DNA of 53,273 nt from Alkalihalobacillus alcalophilus ATCC 27647 = CGMCC 1.3604 (GTDB lineage: Bacteria > Bacillota > Bacilli > Bacillales > Bacillaceae_D): assembly GCF_000292245.2 (NCBI RefSeq), contig NZ_ALPT02000028.1:1-53273 (forward strand). The letters are read 5' to 3'. Within the stretch, counting starts at the first letter, position 1, and each line of letters begins with the position of its first letter. The position numbers and the translations under genes are program-made. Below the pieces are notes generated by a model. It saw only the letters and a list, made by a program, of their open reading frames with translations. It did not search any database and was not told the DNA's origin. This document shows, piece after piece, positions 51,685 through 53,273 of the stretch.

Positions 51685-51743
51685 CTTGTACAAAGTACAT
51701 ATTTCATAGTGTCGGAGATAGGGGTTAAATACTGTTAGGATCT

Positions 51744-52088
51744 TCATTCACTCCAAAACGTAAAAAAAGCATGAATGACAATATTTATTAATGCTACGAT
51801 TGCTACAACTACCCAATACTCCTCATTAACACCGTACGCAATAAGGATAGTCAACAATATGCTTAGGCTAGCGTATACAAACTTATTTCTTTTCCTTTTA
51901 ATCGACTTGGGAGAGTCTTTTTCAAGCTCATCTCTAAAGGCATCTAAAATAGAATCAACTTTCTTGTCAATATGGCCCTCTTTAATAAGAAATTGAACCA
52001 TAGCATCCTGGTCAACATTTTCAGCGGACAATTCTTGTTTAGTTTCTGAAATGACATGCCTTCTGACTATTTCCCTTAAATTACTCAT
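51744..52088 (-). CDS. Small two-helix membrane protein, partner of the Dcd-like protein
   Basis: This 114-residue protein has a soluble N-terminal part of about 65 residues, charged and helical (MSNLREIVRRHVISETKQEL; FLIKEGHIDKKVDSILDAFRDEL), a basic stretch KSIKRKRNK, then two membrane helices (about 70-87 and 91-111) joined by a short EEY turn. I do not recognise the family. Its ATG overlaps the stop codon of the Dcd-like gene (ATGA), so the two are translated together. A pair of nucleotide-binding fold plus 2TM protein is typical of membrane-effector immunity systems, which is the basis for suggesting an effector role; this is inference. Confidence 0.75.
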   Translation of the reverse strand: MSNLREIVRRHVISETKQELSAENVDQDAMVQFLIKEGHIDKKVDSILDAFRDELEKDSPKSIKRKRNKFVYASLSILLTILIAYGVNEEYWVVVAIVALINIVIHAFFTFWSE

Positions 52089-52780
52089 TTATCCTTTTTG
52101 CCTTTCTTAAACTCTTTTCTCGCAATATCAGCTAACTCTTTTGCAGCTAACTTAATATGAGACATTAAGTGTTTACCTAAGTCACTGGCCATTTCTTCAG
52201 AAACTTTCTTAACTCCTTTTTCTTTAAGAAAATCTTGGATTTCATCATCTAAATGTAATTTAGAAATACTAACCTCTGTAGCGTCCATGTATCTCGCATC
52301 CTGCTTTTCATAAGGTTTTAGCGGTTCTGTTTTCAACTCGAATAACGCCAATTGACAAATTTTAATACCAGGAATAAGTCTAAAACGAACGGGTGTATTG
52401 TTTACTGCAATTAGACTAATTTGTCCGCGATACCCGGGATTCATATAGTGAGCAGGACTAATCATTAGACCCAGAGACTTTACTCCATACCGCTCATATA
52501 TGCGAGCAGTCATATTATGGGGAACCTTTAAGAATTCATGTGTCTGAATCAAAACAGATTCTTTTGGTTCAAGCCAGAACTCATCTACAGAAATATCAAA
52601 CTTTTCATAGTGATCCTCAGTTACTTCCTTACCTAGTATAATGGGCTCATTGGAAGAATAACGTTTAACAACTGTATCTAACGTTAAGTTGATAGTCGCT
52701 CCTTCACAATACTCCGGATTATATGGTGTTATCAATTCTTCCTCTATTGCTAGGGTGTGCAAATCACGATCACTTAACAT
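52085..52780 (-). CDS. dCTP deaminase/dUTPase-fold protein with altered active site
   Basis: This 231-residue protein aligns by eye with dCTP deaminase over about residues 65-175: LEPKESVLIQTHEFLKVP, ERYGVKSLGLMI, NPGYRGQISLIAVNN, LIPGIKICQLALFEL and DARYMDATEV. At the positions of the E. coli catalytic residues, Glu138 (VLEF) is Ile124 (SLIA), Arg115 is Ser102 and Ser111 is Tyr98, so deamination is unlikely; binding of a nucleotide is more plausible. The last 55 residues are a Lys-rich helical tail not found in the enzyme. GGGGGAGGAAGG precedes the ATG. The overlapping next gene encodes a 2TM protein. No other nucleotide-metabolism gene is near. Confidence 0.8.
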   Translation of the reverse strand: MLSDRDLHTLAIEEELITPYNPEYCEGATINLTLDTVVKRYSSNEPIILGKEVTEDHYEKFDISVDEFWLEPKESVLIQTHEFLKVPHNMTARIYERYGVKSLGLMISPAHYMNPGYRGQISLIAVNNTPVRFRLIPGIKICQLALFELKTEPLKPYEKQDARYMDATEVSISKLHLDDEIQDFLKEKGVKKVSEEMASDLGKHLMSHIKLAAKELADIARKEFKKGKKDK

Positions 52781-53273
52781 TCCTTCCTCCCCCTTTCCAT
52801 TTTCATTTTGTTACCTTAATATTGCCATAAAAAATGAATTTTACAAGGGGGAACATGTGAACTAATGTATAACCTTGAAAAATATATACTTCTTTATTCT
52901 CTGCATTTCCACAAAAGACCACTTCATTTGAAGTGAAAATAAAGTTATTTAATTTTAAAACCTCAAATACGTATACCCCCGTCCTGCTTTAAGGATGGAG
53001 GTAAATTAAAGTTGTTTAATTTTTGATAAAAAATATTTTCCATCGAACTAAAAAATAACAATAAAGTCTTTTGAAGTTTTATTCCATAATAGCCAGATTG
53101 TGAAATTCCTTTTTTTGAACAGTATATTTGTACTATGCAGCAAATAGATCTGTTGTTTTTCGTAATTTCTTCTTCAACATAAGCACCCTTTAGTTAAGTA
53201 CGGTATTTCACAAATCCCACTATATTTCACTTGAAATCTCCTCGCGTAATATCCATTTTTTCATTCTGCCATC
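52781..53273. other. Gene-free right end of the window
   Basis: No gene is seen. There is a small hairpin CACTTC-ATTT-GAAGTG (52920-52935) and a direct repeat AAAGTTATTTAATTTT/AAAGTTGTTTAATTTT (52941-52956 and 53008-53023). The promoter of the Dcd-like gene must lie at its left end but is not obvious. Confidence 0.6.

Noticed and set aside
52920..52935. Terminator hairpin at the right end
   Set aside because: The stem CACTTC/GAAGTG is short, has no T-run and follows no gene in the window.

Overview
The window looks like a low-GC Gram-positive chromosome of the Bacillaceae, probably a halo- or alkalitolerant Bacillus relative. Much of the gene content matches Bacillus orthologues in order and length: mreBH, tcyP, thiT with a TPP riboswitch, bacterial NO synthase, bsaA-type peroxidase, cwlO, treP-treA-treR, a LnrJK/LnrLMN-like module, glpD, a KinB-like sporulation kinase and yfiC. 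Ribosome binding sites are strong AGGAGG types and GTG/TTG starts are common. Identity is from reading the sequence only; no search was run.

Layout. 1-290 is a tandem repeat of about 122 bp with nested dyads; a shorter copy lies upstream of treA. 296-15700 is mostly minus-strand housekeeping: a lipoprotein deacetylase, an NSS transporter, a DUF393 protein, then mreBH (plus strand) preceded by a likely small RNA gene, tcyP, an omega-amidase-like hydrolase, an SDR, a CsbD protein, thiT, an ABC-F ATPase, nos, a peroxidase and cwlO. 16100-20160 is the trehalose operon with its repressor, a cre site and two TreR-like operators. 20451-20975 is an array of eleven 51-bp repeats in the apparent 3' UTR of a class III aminotransferase. 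22441-27656 is a two-component system plus one ATPase and two ABC-2 permeases. 27740-36256 holds a SpoVB-like flippase, glpD with a frameshifted 3' end, an EamA transporter behind an unusual leader with two terminators, a KinB-like kinase and an ABC exporter whose partner gene is cut off.

From about 36257 to the end the content looks accessory. The yfiB-like exporter gene is broken and replaced by a block with direct repeats and two convergent, paralogous tyrosine recombinases. One is canonical and XerS-like; the other has lost catalytic residues. Beside the canonical gene is an 11-6-11 bp inverted repeat shaped like a dif/recombinase core site. Then follow a yacL-like PIN-TRAM gene away from radA/disA, cysK, a DUF2269-like membrane pair, a ferric-reductase-like heme membrane protein, a copper operon (copZ, copA and a His/Met-rich lipoprotein), a CwlO-like coiled coil fused to an M23 peptidase, and a two-gene unit of a dCTP-deaminase-fold protein lacking the expected catalytic residues, overlapping a small two-helix membrane protein.

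The strongest candidates for something undescribed are the Dcd-like/2TM gene pair, the recombinase pair with its 28-bp site, the 51-bp 3' UTR array, and the two small-RNA or leader transcripts near 4157-4283 and 31112-31224.
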